Shown here piece by piece: positions 16,030-23,158 of a stretch of DNA of 53,814 nucleotides (within the stretch, counting starts at the first letter, position 1; each line of letters begins with the position of its first letter). The translations under genes were made by a program, and so were the position numbers. Origin of the DNA: Methanoregulaceae archaeon (lineage in GTDB: Bacteria; Armatimonadota; Fimbriimonadia; Fimbriimonadales; Fimbriimonadaceae); assembly GCA_020850325.1 (NCBI GenBank), contig JADZEW010000025.1:1-53814 (forward strand). Direction: 5' to 3'. The notes beneath the pieces were generated by a model, which saw nothing but the letters and a program-made list of their open reading frames with translations, was not told where the DNA came from and did no database searches.

Positions 16030-16145
16030 GCTCAGGAGCATCGATCCCACCTTCCCCTAGCAGGGGAAGGACTGTGAGCGACAGCGAACAGGGATGGGGT
16101 GATCCTCGCGCAAGAGCGCGAAGGTCCTCCCCTGCGAGGGGAGGA
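16030..16145 (+). repeat. Hairpin-rich R1 repeat, right copy flanking DUF559
   Basis: Same order as 15472-15602, with CCTTCCCCTAGCAGGGGAAGG as the first hairpin. A short central part is missing (the CCACCCCACC arm). The CTCGCGC-AAGA-GCGCGAAG hairpin and CCTCCCCTGCGAGGGGAGG end are kept. The last bases lie about 12 bases from the stop of PEP-CTERM paralogue B. Confidence 0.8.
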
Positions 16146-16156
16146 ATCAATGCGGC

Positions 16157-16870
16157 TTACTTGCGGCGTCGACGGCGGATGTACGCGCCAGCGGCGCCGA
16201 GGCCGAGGGCCATGGTGAACGGTTCTGGGACGGCGTTGACCGTGTCACCCTCGATTTCGAATGCCATGTTCGTACCCTGGAATGAGTTCCAGCCGCTGGA
16301 CGTGAAATCTGAGTTGAATGCAAACTGATCGTCGCCTGTATCACTCGCGCTCCATGCCCACCAATCTCCAAGTCCTCCAGTTACGGTGTGCACAGCTCCA
16401 ACGTTTAGGAAGTATGCACCGGCGGCGAGGTTGAAGTTGACATTGAGTTCGAACTCATACTCATATCCGCCCAGCCCCCCGACGTTGCCAGTGGGCGTGA
16501 TCGTGAACGACGCTTTTGGAACCACACCACCCTGGATGACGGTGCCCACACCCGTGTTCGAGATGGTCAAGACATTGACTTCAAAAGCGCTGAAGTTAGT
16601 CAGATCGGGGTATCCAGGAGTGCCAGCAGCATCTGAGAAGCCCCAGAACCGAATCTTGGAGACGTTCCAACCTCCAGACCCCACGGTGAAGTTGTCGGCC
16701 TGTGTAACGCCAGAGGAGGTACCTCCTTGCGACAAAGCCTCCGAATAGGAGCCTATAACAGTTCCGCCAACCGCCGTGTCACTCGGCTGACTATACAGAA
16801 TCACTGCGTTGGCACTGCCAACCACCCCGACGCACGCCGCAACAATAGAAAGAACCCTCAAAGAACGCAT
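16157..16870 (-). CDS. PEP-CTERM sorting domain protein, paralogue B
   Basis: Secreted 237-residue protein. It has a signal peptide (MRSLRVLSIVAACVGVVGSANA) and a C-terminal tag VPEPFTMALGLGAAGAYIRRRRRK. The body aligns with paralogue A (14699-15352) through FTVGSGGWNVSKIRFWGFS, PDLTNFSAFEVNV, QGGVVPKASFTIT and FNLAAGAYFLNVG. The two are most likely products of a local tandem duplication. The ATG at 16870 is used because GAGG lies about 10 bases upstream on the minus strand; a GTG at 16891 would add seven residues. Function unknown. No exosortase gene is in the window. Confidence 0.85.
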   Translation of the reverse strand: MRSLRVLSIVAACVGVVGSANAVILYSQPSDTAVGGTVIGSYSEALSQGGTSSGVTQADNFTVGSGGWNVSKIRFWGFSDAAGTPGYPDLTNFSAFEVNVLTISNTGVGTVIQGGVVPKASFTITPTGNVGGLGGYEYEFELNVNFNLAAGAYFLNVGAVHTVTGGLGDWWAWSASDTGDDQFAFNSDFTSSGWNSFQGTNMAFEIEGDTVNAVPEPFTMALGLGAAGAYIRRRRRK

Positions 16871-16889
16871 AAGCTCAACCCTCAACCCC

Positions 16890-16902
16890 ACATCCTACAC
16901 GA
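16890..16902 (-). promoter_or_regulatory. Conserved upstream box of PEP-CTERM paralogue B
   Basis: Identical TCGTGTAGGATGT to the one before paralogue A, 19 bases before the ATG at 16870. Confidence 0.5.
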
Positions 16903-16987
16903 GAAACCCGGAATCGCACCGTACGGACGCCAGAAACCGGCACATTTGCCAGGCAAATGACCGGTCCTGATGTGGAATGGGGGAGGC

Positions 16988-17827
16988 CTAAAGTCGGCGG
17001 GCCGTAAACGTGTCGCCATCCTCGACGCGGCCTGACTCCCAGCCCTTTTGGAACCAGCGCATCCGCTGCTCGCTGGTGCCGTGGGTAAACGACTCCGGTA
17101 CCACGTACCCTTGCGCTTGCTTCTGCAGCCGGTCGTCGCCGATCGCCGCCGCGGCCTGGAGCGCTTCTTCCAGGTCACCCGGCTCGAGCACGCCCTTTGT
17201 CTGGTGCGCATGGTGCGCCCACACTCCGGCGTAGAAGTCCGCCTGCAACTCCAGTCGAACTGACAGCTGGTTGTACTCTTCCTCGCTGACCCGCCCCTTC
17301 ATCTGCTGAACCTTGCGCGAGATGCCGAGTTGGTTCTGCACGTGGTGGCCGATCTCGTGGGCGATGACGTAGGCCTGGGCAAAGTCACCGGGCGCGCCGA
17401 AACGGTCCTTCAGGTCGGAATAGAAAGCGAGGTCGATGTACACCTTGTTGTCGGCCGGGCAATAGAACGGGCCGACCGCGGCGTTTGCGTACCCGCACGC
17501 CGACTCGACTTCCCCACCGAACAGCACGAGAATCGGCTCCTGGTAGGTGCGACCCATCTTCTTGAAAAGGTCCTTCCACACGTCTTCGGTGTCGGCAAGA
17601 ACCACGCTGACGAACTCGCGCCCTTCGTCATCGATCCCCGGCCCCGCCGGGGCCGCGACGGAGGAACCTTGGCCCGCGCCGCTGAGGACGGCCATCGGGT
17701 CGCCGCCCAGCACCATCACGAGCAGGGCGATGACGATGACGCCAATGCCCCCGCCTACCACCTTGCCCCCGGTCGCTCCGCGTCGATCTTCGACGTTGCC
17801 GCTTTGCCGCCTGCCTTTCCATTCCAT
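16988..17827 (-). CDS. ypfJ: Neutral zinc metallopeptidase, YpfJ family
   Basis: 279 residues. The start MEWKGRRQSGNVEDRRG is the family signature. One transmembrane helix follows (about 24-41), so the peptidase domain is outside the cytoplasmic membrane. AHEIGHHVQ at 156-164 carries the zinc site. FYCPADNKVYIDLAFY, ELQADFYAGVWAHH and EQRMRWFQKGWESG are all typical of this family. Substrate unknown. A TACAAT box lies 6 bases before the ATG and there is no Shine-Dalgarno, so the transcript is probably leaderless. Confidence 0.92.
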   Translation of the reverse strand: MEWKGRRQSGNVEDRRGATGGKVVGGGIGVIVIALLVMVLGGDPMAVLSGAGQGSSVAAPAGPGIDDEGREFVSVVLADTEDVWKDLFKKMGRTYQEPILVLFGGEVESACGYANAAVGPFYCPADNKVYIDLAFYSDLKDRFGAPGDFAQAYVIAHEIGHHVQNQLGISRKVQQMKGRVSEEEYNQLSVRLELQADFYAGVWAHHAHQTKGVLEPGDLEEALQAAAAIGDDRLQKQAQGYVVPESFTHGTSEQRMRWFQKGWESGRVEDGDTFTARRL

Positions 17828-17833
17828 GGCTCT

Positions 17834-17839
17834 ATTGTA
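17834..17839 (-). promoter_or_regulatory. -10 box of ypfJ (leaderless start)
   Basis: TACAAT on the minus strand ends 6 bases before the ATG at 17827. Confidence 0.55.
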
Positions 17840-17850
17840 GAGGCAAGTCA

Positions 17851-17985
17851 GCGTGTTGGTTGTTGGCGTGTTGGTTGTTGGCGTGTTGGTTGTTGGTTGT
17901 TGGCAGTTAGCAGTTGGCAGTTAGCAGTTGGCAGTTGGGCAGTCGGCAGTTGGGCAGTCGGCAGTTGGCAGTTGGCAGTCGGGCG
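17851..17985 (+). repeat. Compound tandem repeat: 15-bp and 7-bp units
   Basis: Three exact copies of GCGTGTTGGTTGTTG (17851-17895) run into about twelve 7-8-base units of the type GGCAGTT/AGCAGTT/GGCAGTC (about 17896-17985). The array fills the divergent gap between ypfJ and kdsB. There are no spacers of the kind expected for CRISPR. Confidence 0.85.
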
Positions 17986-18045
17986 GCCCCCCGCGTCCGT
18001 CAATCATCACTCATCACTCACCCTCGTCACTCCTCCCTCTGGCGT

Positions 18046-18051
18046 CATACT
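18046..18051 (+). promoter_or_regulatory. -10-like box of kdsB
   Basis: CATACT ends 7 bases before the ATG at 18059. The region before the gene is pyrimidine-rich with no Shine-Dalgarno. Confidence 0.4.
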
Positions 18052-18058
18052 TCTCCCC

Positions 18059-18784
18059 ATGCGCTGCGTCATCGTGATTCCCGCCCGGATGGGGGCGAGT
18101 CGTTTTCCGGGGAAGCCCCTCGCCGACCTCTTGGGCAAGCCCATGGTGCAATGGGTGTGGGAAGCCGCCGCGAAGGCAGGGGTTGGGGACCGCGTCGTCG
18201 TCGCCACCCCCGATCAGGAGATCGTCGATGCCTGTGCAGGCTTCGGCGCGGAGGCCATTCTCACCTCCCACGACCACCCGACCGGTACGGACCGTATTGC
18301 CGAAGTCGCCGAGAAGGTCGTCGCCGACGTGTACGTCAACGTCCAGGGCGACGAGCCGCTCATCCGCGCGGAGAGCATCAAGGCCTGCGCCGAGCCGCTT
18401 CTCCAGAACCCCGCGATCACCATGGGGTCGGTCTACAGCGAGTGCCCGGAAGAGGAGTACGACGAACCAGCGACCGTCAAAGTCGTGACCGACGCGGAGG
18501 GATACGCGCTGTACTTCAGCCGGTACGCGATTCCATTCGCCCGCAGTCCGCGGCGCATCCCGGTGAAGAAGCATGTGGGGCTCTACGCCTACCGGCGAGA
18601 CGCGCTGCTCGCGTTCCGCACGTGGCCGATGAGCGATCTCGAAGCTGCTGAATCGCTCGAGCAGCTGCGCTTTATGCACCATGGCGTACGCATCTTTATG
18701 GCCCCTGGTGCGGGAACCGAGCTGGCGGTGGATACCCCCGAGCAGGCGGAGCAGGTCAGAAAGATCCTCGCCGCTCGGGGGTAG
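18059..18784 (+). CDS. kdsB: 3-deoxy-manno-octulosonate cytidylyltransferase (CMP-KDO synthetase)
   Basis: Activates KDO with CTP for the inner core of lipopolysaccharide, so it supports a diderm cell with LPS. 241 residues, normal length. Motifs: VIPARMGASRFPGKPL (nucleotide-binding loop), TSHDHPTGTDRIAE, VNVQGDEPLI, FSRYAIPF, HVGLYAYRRDAL and the final AVDTPEQ. A longer open frame exists upstream but crosses the tandem repeat and the opposite ypfJ gene. The ATG at 18059 matches the conserved protein start (MRCVIVIPARMGA). It converges with hpf, with 11 bases between the two stop codons. Confidence 0.95.
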   Translation: MRCVIVIPARMGASRFPGKPLADLLGKPMVQWVWEAAAKAGVGDRVVVATPDQEIVDACAGFGAEAILTSHDHPTGTDRIAEVAEKVVADVYVNVQGDEPLIRAESIKACAEPLLQNPAITMGSVYSECPEEEYDEPATVKVVTDAEGYALYFSRYAIPFARSPRRIPVKKHVGLYAYRRDALLAFRTWPMSDLEAAESLEQLRFMHHGVRIFMAPGAGTELAVDTPEQAEQVRKILAARG

Positions 18785-18795
18785 TTCCTCGGATT

Positions 18796-19332
18796 CTACG
18801 CTTCGGGTTCGAGGAGGCCGTAGCGTCCGTCGCGCCGCTTGTACAGTACGGCGACGGCGTTGGTGTCCTCGTTCTTGAACACGTAGAACGGATGATCGAC
18901 CATCTCCATCTGGAGGGCCGCCTCATCCGGTGACATCGGTTTGAGCAAGAACTGCTTGCGCTCTCGAATCTCGATGTGCGCCTCTTCTTCCTCGCTATGA
19001 TCTTCCTCAAGGGCGGGCGGCAACTTATGGTTGCCTCGCTTGCGGTGCGAACGAATCAACCGGCCTTTCAGCTTGCGAAGCCGAGTCTCCAGCTTGTCGC
19101 TGACCCGGTCGATCGCGGCGCGAAGGTCCAGATCGCTCTCTTCGCCTCGAACCGTTAGGCCGTCGGCAAAGACGGTGATCTCGATCCGATGGCCGCTCTT
19201 GTCTTCCCGGTGCACCATCTCCACCTTTTGGGCGGCGTTGAAGTACCGGTCGAGTCGCCCAAGCTTCTTGGCGGCGTACTCTCGGTCTTGTGCGTTGACA
19301 TTTCCTTCCGCATTTCGAACCAGAACATCCAT
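18796..19332 (-). CDS. hpf: Ribosome hibernation promoting factor, long form
   Basis: 178 residues. The N-terminal S30AE/YfiA fold (about 1-105) carries MDVLVRNAEG, YAAKKLGRLDRYF and the DLRAAIDRVSDKLETRLRKLKGR helix, and binds the decoding region of resting ribosomes. The charged linker has an EEDHSEEEEAH stretch. The C-terminal dimerisation domain (about 120-178: IEIRERKQFLLKPM, DHPFYVFKNEDT, VLYKRRDGRYGLLEP) pairs two 70S particles into 100S dimers. A strong AAGGAG lies 7 bases before the ATG. It is the last gene of the transglutaminase-PIN-ispDF-hpf run, 47 bases after ispDF. Confidence 0.94.
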   Translation of the reverse strand: MDVLVRNAEGNVNAQDREYAAKKLGRLDRYFNAAQKVEMVHREDKSGHRIEITVFADGLTVRGEESDLDLRAAIDRVSDKLETRLRKLKGRLIRSHRKRGNHKLPPALEEDHSEEEEAHIEIRERKQFLLKPMSPDEAALQMEMVDHPFYVFKNEDTNAVAVLYKRRDGRYGLLEPEA

Positions 19333-19379
19333 CGAATACTCCTTACCGGATCCGTCCGGTGCGTCGCCTTATGTCGAAT

Positions 19380-20498
19380 CTACGGCGATTGCCGTACGGT
19401 TGCCACGGCGAAAGCGGCGATACCTTCGCTGCGGCCTAAAGCGCCTAACTTCTCGTTGGTGGTCGCCTTCACGCTCACCCGATCGGCGGCGAGACCCACG
19501 CTGGCGGCGATCGCTTCGCGGATCTCCCGAGCCTTACTCATGATTTTCGGCTGTTCGGCGATCACCGTCGCATCCAAATGTAAGATTTCCCAGCCGGCTT
19601 CGCGGACGAGCCGCGCCGCATGATGCAGAAACACGGATGAGGGGGCTCCCCGCCACTGAGGGTCGGTGTTCGGAAAGTGCTGCCCGATATCTCCCAGACC
19701 AACCGCGCCGAGGATCGAATCGGTGACCGCATGAAGCAAGACGTCGGCATCGGAATGGCCGTCCAAACCCGGGCCATCAAACCGAACCCCACCCAGCATC
19801 ATCGGACGGTCGTCCGTCGCGAACGGGTGGATATCGTAGCCGAGCCCGGTACGGGTCTCGGGAGCGCCGAGGAATCCGGCGGCCCGCAAAAGATCTTCGG
19901 GAGTGGTCACCTTGAAGTTGGCCGCATCACCAGCCACCAAGTACGGTCGGACTCCAATCTGTTCCAGCAGGGCCATCTCGTCGGTGAACTCCTGACTTAC
20001 TTCATCATACGCCCTGAGCAGCAGATTTCGCTTCGTTCCTTGGGGAGTTTGCATGGCAACGAGGCGGTTGCGGTCGAGCGTGGCGACGTCCTCTCCCACC
20101 ACCTGCTTGATCGTATCCACCACGGGCACGCATGCGGCGACGGCGTCGGCCGTCTCCAGCCCGTCAATCACCCTCTTGATGACCTCAGCCGAGACGAAGG
20201 GACGCGCGGCGTCGTGGATGAGCAGCGTCTCTTGGGTCGCCGCTTCGACCCCACGACGGGCGCTCTCACCCCGGGTCGTTCCTCCCGCGACGACGAAGTC
20301 GGCATCGTCCGCAAGTTCACGGAACGCTTCCACATGGTCGGCGTGGGCGACGATGCCAATCTCGGTGATTTCCCGCATCGAGCGGAAGGTGTCGTAGGCG
20401 TAGCGCCACAGGGGACGGCCACGCAGGATGACTTGAGTCTTGTCCGCGCCGAATCGTTCTCCACGCCCGGCGGCAAGCAAGATAGCGGTGACGCCCAC
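19380..20498 (-). CDS. ispDF: Bifunctional IspD/IspF of the MEP isoprenoid pathway
   Basis: Fused enzyme of 372 residues. The N-terminal IspD part (about 1-212; AILLAAGRGERFGADK, HDAARPFVS, AMQTPQG, DEMALLEQIG) makes CDP-methylerythritol. The C-terminal IspF part (about 217-372; GLGYDIHPF, LGGVRFDGPGLDGHSDADVLLHA, GDIGQHFP, KATTNEKLGALGR) makes the cyclodiphosphate. The metal ligands D/H of GYDIH and GHSDADV are intact. IspE, the enzyme for the step between, is separate, as usual with such fusions. It starts with GTG, which overlaps the PIN-TRAM stop by one base (TAGTG), so translation is coupled. Confidence 0.95.
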   Translation of the reverse strand: MGVTAILLAAGRGERFGADKTQVILRGRPLWRYAYDTFRSMREITEIGIVAHADHVEAFRELADDADFVVAGGTTRGESARRGVEAATQETLLIHDAARPFVSAEVIKRVIDGLETADAVAACVPVVDTIKQVVGEDVATLDRNRLVAMQTPQGTKRNLLLRAYDEVSQEFTDEMALLEQIGVRPYLVAGDAANFKVTTPEDLLRAAGFLGAPETRTGLGYDIHPFATDDRPMMLGGVRFDGPGLDGHSDADVLLHAVTDSILGAVGLGDIGQHFPNTDPQWRGAPSSVFLHHAARLVREAGWEILHLDATVIAEQPKIMSKAREIREAIAASVGLAADRVSVKATTNEKLGALGRSEGIAAFAVATVRQSP

Positions 20499-21658
20499 TA
20501 GGGCCTCCGAGGCGTGGTGGGGCGACGCCGGATGAACGCGTCGTTGTCTCCGTCGGGATGGGCGAAGATCATCTTGCCCCGCTCGGTCTGGATAACTTGG
20601 GTGACAACCACCTGAATCGTCTCCCCGAGGTGGCTCCGGCCATTCTCCACGACGACCATCGTGCCGTCGTCGAGGTAACCGACTCCTTGGCCAGGCTGGT
20701 TCCCTTCGCGGATGACCGCCAACTCCATGGTTTCGGAGGGCAGCACGTTCGGGCGAAGCGCGAGCGCGAGATCGTTGATGTTCAGCACCTTGACTTCTTG
20801 CAAAGTGGCGACGCGGTTCAAGTTGACGTCGTTGGTGACGATGTCTGCGCCCATGGCGCGTGCCAACCGGACCAAGCGCGCATCGACTTCATCGCCAATA
20901 TCGGGGGCCAGGTGGTCATGAACTCGAACCTCAACCTGGTGGTCGTTCTTCATGAGCTGCAGCACGTCGAGGCCGCGGCGACCCCGCTGGCGGCGCATCG
21001 CGTCGGGGCTGTCGGCGATGTATTGCAGCTCATCCAGCACGAAACCCGGAATGTAGAGGGGACCCTCTAAGAAACCGGTGCGACCGAGGTCGACGATCCT
21101 TCCGTCAATGATGACGTTCGTGTCGAGCAACTTGATGCCGCGGCGGCGCGCCTTGACTTGGCCGCGCGTCCACGGCAAGATGTCCTCGATCGACTGCAAG
21201 ACGGCAATCGCCAGCGTCGAGAAACCCGCGATAAGCAGCAGCGTAGCAACGACCAAAGCGGCATATTGGCCGCTCATGAAGGTCAGCAGGACGAACATGA
21301 ACGGGACCGAAGCGATAAGGCCGACGAACACGCCGATGAAAACGGTGACTTTGCCGCCGGGGGGCATGTTGTCCCACCGCTGGACAAATCTCGTGATCGA
21401 CCGGTGGAACAAGTTGCCCAAGCCCGCTCCGGCGACAAAGCCGGCGACCGCCCCGGCAACTTGCGCAACCGCCACTCCGAACACCGGCGTGTCGCGGTCC
21501 TTGTTGATGAACGAGTTCAAGAACCTCAGCAGCGGCTCGACAAACTGGAAGAACAGCAGCCCAAACAACAGCGCGCCGAGCACCACGAAGAACGCCCGCC
21601 AAATGGGACGCTTGCGCTTCGGTAGCACCAACGGCAGTTCAGGTCCTTCTTCTTGCAT
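20498..21658 (-). CDS. Membrane PIN-TRAM domain nuclease-like protein (YacL family)
   Basis: 386 residues. The N-terminal region (about 20-165) holds four hydrophobic helices. The PIN domain follows: KLLDTNVIIDGRI (first Asp), LDELQYIAD, and ADIVTNDVNLNRVA (later Asp), i.e. the acidic metal site of a single-strand RNase fold. The C-terminal TRAM RNA-binding domain starts near NQPGQGVGYLDDGTMVVVENG. This is the layout of Bacillus YacL, which also sits by ispD. It overlaps the transglutaminase gene by 20 bases and ispDF by one. The cellular substrate is unknown. Confidence 0.92.
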   Translation of the reverse strand: MQEEGPELPLVLPKRKRPIWRAFFVVLGALLFGLLFFQFVEPLLRFLNSFINKDRDTPVFGVAVAQVAGAVAGFVAGAGLGNLFHRSITRFVQRWDNMPPGGKVTVFIGVFVGLIASVPFMFVLLTFMSGQYAALVVATLLLIAGFSTLAIAVLQSIEDILPWTRGQVKARRRGIKLLDTNVIIDGRIVDLGRTGFLEGPLYIPGFVLDELQYIADSPDAMRRQRGRRGLDVLQLMKNDHQVEVRVHDHLAPDIGDEVDARLVRLARAMGADIVTNDVNLNRVATLQEVKVLNINDLALALRPNVLPSETMELAVIREGNQPGQGVGYLDDGTMVVVENGRSHLGETIQVVVTQVIQTERGKMIFAHPDGDNDAFIRRRPTTPRRP

Positions 21659-23066
21659 CCAAGACCTCGATTCGGACTCGATCTAGGAACGTAAACGTAT
21701 ACGCTTCTTCAACCGTACCCTGCGCCAGTTTCAAATGGGTCCCGCCAACGTTTGGCTGAGGACGGGTTGAATCGACACCCACCCAGTTTGCACCATCCCA
21801 GGCCTCGACCCATGCGTGATAGTAGTAACGTCCCTCCATAAGGACGAGACCACTTACTAGTCTAGCGGGAACTTGGGCCGCACGCAACAGGGTACAGGTC
21901 AAAATTGCATAATCCCGGCAAACTCCTTCTTTAGAAGACCAAACTTCGGACGCGTCGCGGAGCACGCCGATGCCCGCGTTGGGTCGCATCGCGTTGAAAA
22001 CATAGCGGTGGACGCGGTTCGTGGCTTCATTCACCGTCTTCGCCGTGCCGACCACCTCAGCGGCCATTTTCTTAAACTGCGCCGACTCGGAGGGGATGTT
22101 CAGGTCAGGCTTCACCCACATCGGCTTTTGAGCCCGGGCGGCGGCGATCGTCGTCTTCGCGCTCATCGAGACCGGGTGGATCGTTACTTTCCACGAGCGG
22201 CCATCTTTGGCGACGGTTTGAAAGGCATCGCTGGGGAGGCGCCCCAGGTCGACATTGGAAAGTCTCAGCGTGAGGCGGGTGATCGCGTCAGGGTTCGTGA
22301 TCGGCCGGTCAGGCTTGATCGCATTCACTTCGGCTAGGTCCGGGCGGGGCGCCCCTGCACCGGCTTCAGCGAGAGCCTCAGCCTCGGAGATCGGCAACAT
22401 CTCCATTCCCATCGGACCATCCACCTTCAGCAGATCGCCCTTCGATGACAGATAGACCTTCATCGTGGCGCGAGGCTCCGACACCTCGATCACGTCCACA
22501 TCGGTCATCGTGCCTTTCACATCGATCTTGGCCCGGCCACCCGTGCGCACCTCGTTCTTCACGAGTCCCGCGGTCATCGGGTCGAGAACATAGTAGAAGC
22601 TCGTCGTTCCGGGTGAGACCGTCTCGCTCAGCAATGCACCCACGGCATCATCGACAACCCGAGCATCCTTGGGCAGGTCGATCGACTTGGTGGTCTTCGC
22701 CCCGTTGTTGTCGATCATCAGTTCGATCTTGTCGGCGATGAACGTAGCGTCAACCTTCTGCACCCGACCGGCGCTTTCGACCGAGAACTCCATCCGCGTC
22801 GGCTTGCCATCGGTCCCCTGCCACGTCGTGCTCTTGATTGTGGTCTTCATCGCCGCCCCGAGCAGCCCCGCGTCGAGAATCGTAGCGCCGTCCGTCCGCT
22901 TTGCCGACTTCCCCTCGAACTGGACCTCCGACGAGGAACTGACCGTGTAGCCGATCTTGCTCCCCTGCAGGAAGATTCCCAGATAGGTCTTCTCGTTGGC
23001 GAGCGCGCTTGCGGCTAGAACAAGGGTGAGCAACAGGTTCAACACAATAAAACAGAGTTTTCTCAT
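21639..23066 (-). CDS. Secreted transglutaminase-like protein
   Basis: 475 residues with a clear signal peptide (MRKLCFIVLNLLLTLVLAASALA). A long beta-rich N-terminal domain is followed by a papain-fold transglutaminase core: GVCRDYAILTCTLLR (catalytic Cys), YYYHAWVEAW (His) and GVDSTRPQ (Asp). Core and triad match the transglut_core family. Enzymatic activity could be proteolysis, deamidation or cross-linking of cell-surface peptides. I use the ATG at 23066; the open frame extends 20 codons further but that part lacks a start context. It heads the minus operon with PIN-TRAM, ispDF and hpf, and diverges from topA. Confidence 0.88.
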   Translation of the reverse strand: MRKLCFIVLNLLLTLVLAASALANEKTYLGIFLQGSKIGYTVSSSSEVQFEGKSAKRTDGATILDAGLLGAAMKTTIKSTTWQGTDGKPTRMEFSVESAGRVQKVDATFIADKIELMIDNNGAKTTKSIDLPKDARVVDDAVGALLSETVSPGTTSFYYVLDPMTAGLVKNEVRTGGRAKIDVKGTMTDVDVIEVSEPRATMKVYLSSKGDLLKVDGPMGMEMLPISEAEALAEAGAGAPRPDLAEVNAIKPDRPITNPDAITRLTLRLSNVDLGRLPSDAFQTVAKDGRSWKVTIHPVSMSAKTTIAAARAQKPMWVKPDLNIPSESAQFKKMAAEVVGTAKTVNEATNRVHRYVFNAMRPNAGIGVLRDASEVWSSKEGVCRDYAILTCTLLRAAQVPARLVSGLVLMEGRYYYHAWVEAWDGANWVGVDSTRPQPNVGGTHLKLAQGTVEEAYTFTFLDRVRIEVLDARRRT

Positions 23067-23138
23067 GGTCTTCTCAATAAAACGTCCCGGGAGGCTGACG
23101 AGTGCGCCTTTCGGTACGTCATTCAACAGCGCAGGGTC

Positions 23139-23144
23139 TATACT
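23139..23144 (+). promoter_or_regulatory. -10 box of topA
   Basis: TATACT ends 14 bases before the ATG at 23159, giving a 5' leader of only about 8 bases. No good -35 match at 17 bases. Confidence 0.45.
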
Positions 23145-23158
23145 CTGACGGATTTTGC

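Noticed and set aside
17851-17985. CRISPR array
   Set aside because: Units are contiguous with no unique spacers of 25-40 bases, and no cas gene is near. The DUF2779 protein is only Cas4-like in part.
17330-18058. Long N-terminal extension of kdsB
   Set aside because: It runs across the tandem repeat array and antisense to ypfJ; the conserved KdsB start is at 18059.
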